10,152 bases of DNA, from assembly GCA_003339415.1 (NCBI GenBank), contig PDHQ01000737.1:1-10152 (forward strand), read 5' to 3'. This document shows, one piece after another, positions 8,741-10,152 of this stretch. Positions within the stretch are counted from its first letter, which is position 1; each line of letters begins with the position of its first letter. Under the pieces are notes generated by a model. That model saw nothing but the letters and a program-made list of their open reading frames with translations, ran no database searches and had not been told where the DNA came from. The position numbers were made by a program, and so were the translations under genes. The DNA comes from Ophiocordyceps camponoti-saundersi (nom. inval.). Taxonomy: Eukaryota; Ascomycota; Sordariomycetes; Hypocreales; Ophiocordycipitaceae.

Positions 8741-9217
8741 GAAAGATTAGTTCTAGGTTATAAAATAAAGTAGGGAAAAAGGACGAGGCACGAAAAACGA
8801 AGGCTAAGTTAATTTAGTATATATTAAAGGTTCTATATATATATATATATAAAGAAAGAGAAGAAGAATAAGATAATAGAGAGTAGAAAAGGGGGTAATT
8901 CGTGTCTTATCGAAGAAGGAGCTAATATAGTTAGTAAGGTAGGACTTATTTATTGTCTCCTTTAATTAGGGCAGGCGATGTAGCAAGACTGCCTTATTAA
9001 TCTATATAACTTCCCGATTATTAAGCGAATTGCTATTAGGAAGGAACTTAATTGCCGAGCAGGCAAGTTAGTTAGAAAAGGGGCAAAATAAGGTTCTTAG
9101 TAATATCTTAGGAGCCTTAAGTTTATTATTATATTAAGTCGAGTATAGTCGCGTTCCTAAGCGTGTGCGGTAATCGGCAATTAGTGCTAAGAGATTAATC
9201 CCCCCCCCCTATCTCGG
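8741..9217 (-). other. Leader between right repeat and gag
   Basis: No coding relic was seen here. On the minus strand the part nearest gag is pyrimidine-rich (TTCTTCTTCTCTTTCTTTATA) with a (TA)n run at about 8834-8851 and TTTTCCCTACTTTAT just before gag. In an LTR element this interval holds the primer-binding site and 5' untranslated leader. The bases next to the repeat contain a run of ten C (9200-9209), and I could not match any tRNA 3' end there. A few CpA/TpG survive (for example 9170-9185). Confidence 0.45.
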
Positions 9218-9427
9218 TTACTAGCTAAATAGGTTAACGGCGGAGGGATTAAATAAACTAATTATAGGTATAAGAAATAAGCTTAATACGAAGATTAATA
9301 AGTGCCCTCGTTAATTAATATATATATATATCCTCTAGGAATAACTGCCCCCTATATAGGCAGTTAAGTAAGTATTAGTTATATAACTAGAATAACGCAA
9401 TCCCCTTTTAACCTTCCCCCTTTAGCT
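9218..9427 (-). repeat. Right 210-bp direct repeat, probable 5' LTR
   Basis: Partner of 132-341, equal in length without gaps. It starts TTACTAGCTA and ends CCCCCTTTAGCT. Four of the differences between copies are doublets in which one copy has CG and the other TA. It lies upstream of gag on the minus strand and so is the probable 5' LTR, where transcription of the element would have begun. The (TA)n run at about 9318-9331 could have served as a TATA-like element, but nothing in the sequence proves this. Confidence 0.65.
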
Positions 9428-10152
9428 GCCTATAAGTACGGTACGTACCTGCTTATTAGTAAGATACGCCGCAGTGCGCACCTCTCTATAAACCTACTTC
9501 GCCTATCGGTAATAGCTAGTACGTACCTAACTACTTTACTTTTAACGATATTTTATAAAAATATAACTATCGTTAGTTTTTTTTGCTATATCGCTAGGGC
9601 TAAAAGTTAGATATAAAAAACCGGGCGGAGGAAGCTATAAGAGGCAGAGAGAAACTAAATACTTCTACTAATATTTTTATAACTATTACGGATATTTATA
9701 GACGCTGCGAAATAAGTTATAAAGATTAGAAATATAAATAGTTCGGCGACGGTAAGAGATATACGAAAATAAAACGGATATTAAATAAGTATAGAACGTA
9801 ATAAAAGACTATTAGAGAGTTTAATTAAATAATATATTAAGCTTCCCTTTCTTTTAAAAGCTTTAGGGGATTAGGATATAAGGGGCGCTTAAGGGTTAAG
9901 ATAGGATAGCGGCTATTACTAAGTATATAGCGTAGTTTAGTTTCCGTGGAAGATAAAGGAATTAAGCAGTATAGCTATCTTAAAAGTTATATATCGTAAA
10001 TCGAGTATTAAAAGGTACTTATAGTAAAATTTCTACTAAACGGGATTATAGCTTTATCTTAAACCTTATACCTTTATATAACGAATTACCTATTTAAATA
10101 CTAGTTTAGAGGACTAAGGCTATCGATAAAGTAGTCGTTACCTTACTTCTCC
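9428..10152. other. Right flank, RIP-degraded sequence with no identified gene
   Basis: Outside the repeat pair. The first 110 bases are less AT-rich and hold the palindrome GGTACGTACC (9440-9449), a GTACGTACCT repeat (9441-9450 and 9519-9528) and TGCGCA. From about 9640 a plus-strand frame (codons starting at 9661) can be read with TAA/TAG interruptions, giving Lys/Arg-rich text such as FGDGKRYTKIKRILNKY (about 9742-9792). That might be a degraded transposase or another element, but its stop density is no better than chance for such TA-rich DNA, so I make no gene call. Confidence 0.3.
9543..9575. repeat. Inverted repeat (hairpin) in right flank
   Basis: TAACGATA (9543-9550) and TATCGTTA (9568-9575) are perfect 8-bp inverted arms around a 17-bp AT-rich loop, followed by a T-run (9577-9584). 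It could be a relic of a small inverted-repeat transposon or a fortuitous hairpin; no longer arms are visible. Confidence 0.45.

Larger units (their letters stand above)
132..9427 (-). mobile_element. Dead, RIP-mutated Ty3/gypsy-type LTR retrotransposon
   Basis: Two 210-bp direct repeats enclose, on the minus strand, relics in the order gag, protease, reverse transcriptase, RNase H, integrase. RT before integrase is the Ty3/gypsy order (Copia elements have integrase first). Every domain is broken by TAA/TAG codons of the kind RIP makes from CAA, CAG or TGG. At about 9.3 kb the element is longer than many fungal gypsy elements, mainly because about 2 kb with an unassigned third coding relic lies between integrase and the left repeat. 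I found no clear target-site duplication and no convincing primer-binding site, so the exact ends are provisional. An alternative is a gypsy element merged with another repeat, both lying between two copies of a third repeat. Confidence 0.75.

Noticed and set aside
8834..8851. (TA)n run as a distinct microsatellite or promoter
   Set aside because: RIP saturation generates TA runs throughout the window; there is no supporting context.
1..10152. CRISPR array, tRNA, rRNA, bacterial operon or riboswitch
   Set aside because: No regularly spaced repeats, cloverleaf, conserved rRNA block or Shine-Dalgarno-plus-ORF pattern was seen. The RIP signature and gypsy relic point to a fungal nuclear repeat.

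Overview
This window looks like a heterochromatic, AT-rich block from a filamentous ascomycete (Pezizomycotina) genome that has been saturated by repeat-induced point mutation (RIP). TpA is everywhere, CpA and TpG are almost gone, CpG and CpC survive, and no intact gene remains. I see no tRNA, rRNA, CRISPR array or living host gene.

Almost the whole window is one dead Ty3/gypsy-type LTR retrotransposon lying on the minus strand. Two direct repeats of 210 bp (132-341 and 9218-9427, about 90% identical by hand alignment) are its most likely LTRs. Read right to left on the minus strand, the layout is: right repeat; a roughly 475-bp pyrimidine-rich leader; a gag relic with an Arg/Gly-rich stretch and a CCHC zinc knuckle (7536-7577); an aspartic protease relic with an Asp-x-Gly-Ser core (about 6570) in the gag frame; a -1 frame change near 5630; reverse transcriptase with an intact YIDD (4876-4887); RNase H; integrase with a recognisable HHCC finger and a DDE core at exact D-x59-D-x35-E spacing; a second pyrimidine-rich leader (2220-2440); a third long coding relic (about 477-2219) that I cannot assign; and the left repeat.

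The coding relics were found by reading through in-frame TAA and TAG codons, which RIP makes from CAA, CAG and TGG. Domain order, motif spacing and frame continuity over thousands of bases support the calls. Enzymatic function is gone: the polyprotein is full of stops and all three integrase catalytic acids are changed.

The most interesting points are the unassigned third reading frame downstream of integrase (the position where envelope-like or accessory genes sit in other LTR elements), the strong survival of CpA only in GCA/TGC context, and paired CG-to-TA doublet differences between the two repeats, which suggest two mutational steps. The flanks (1-131 and 9428-10152) are equally RIP-damaged and I could not identify them.
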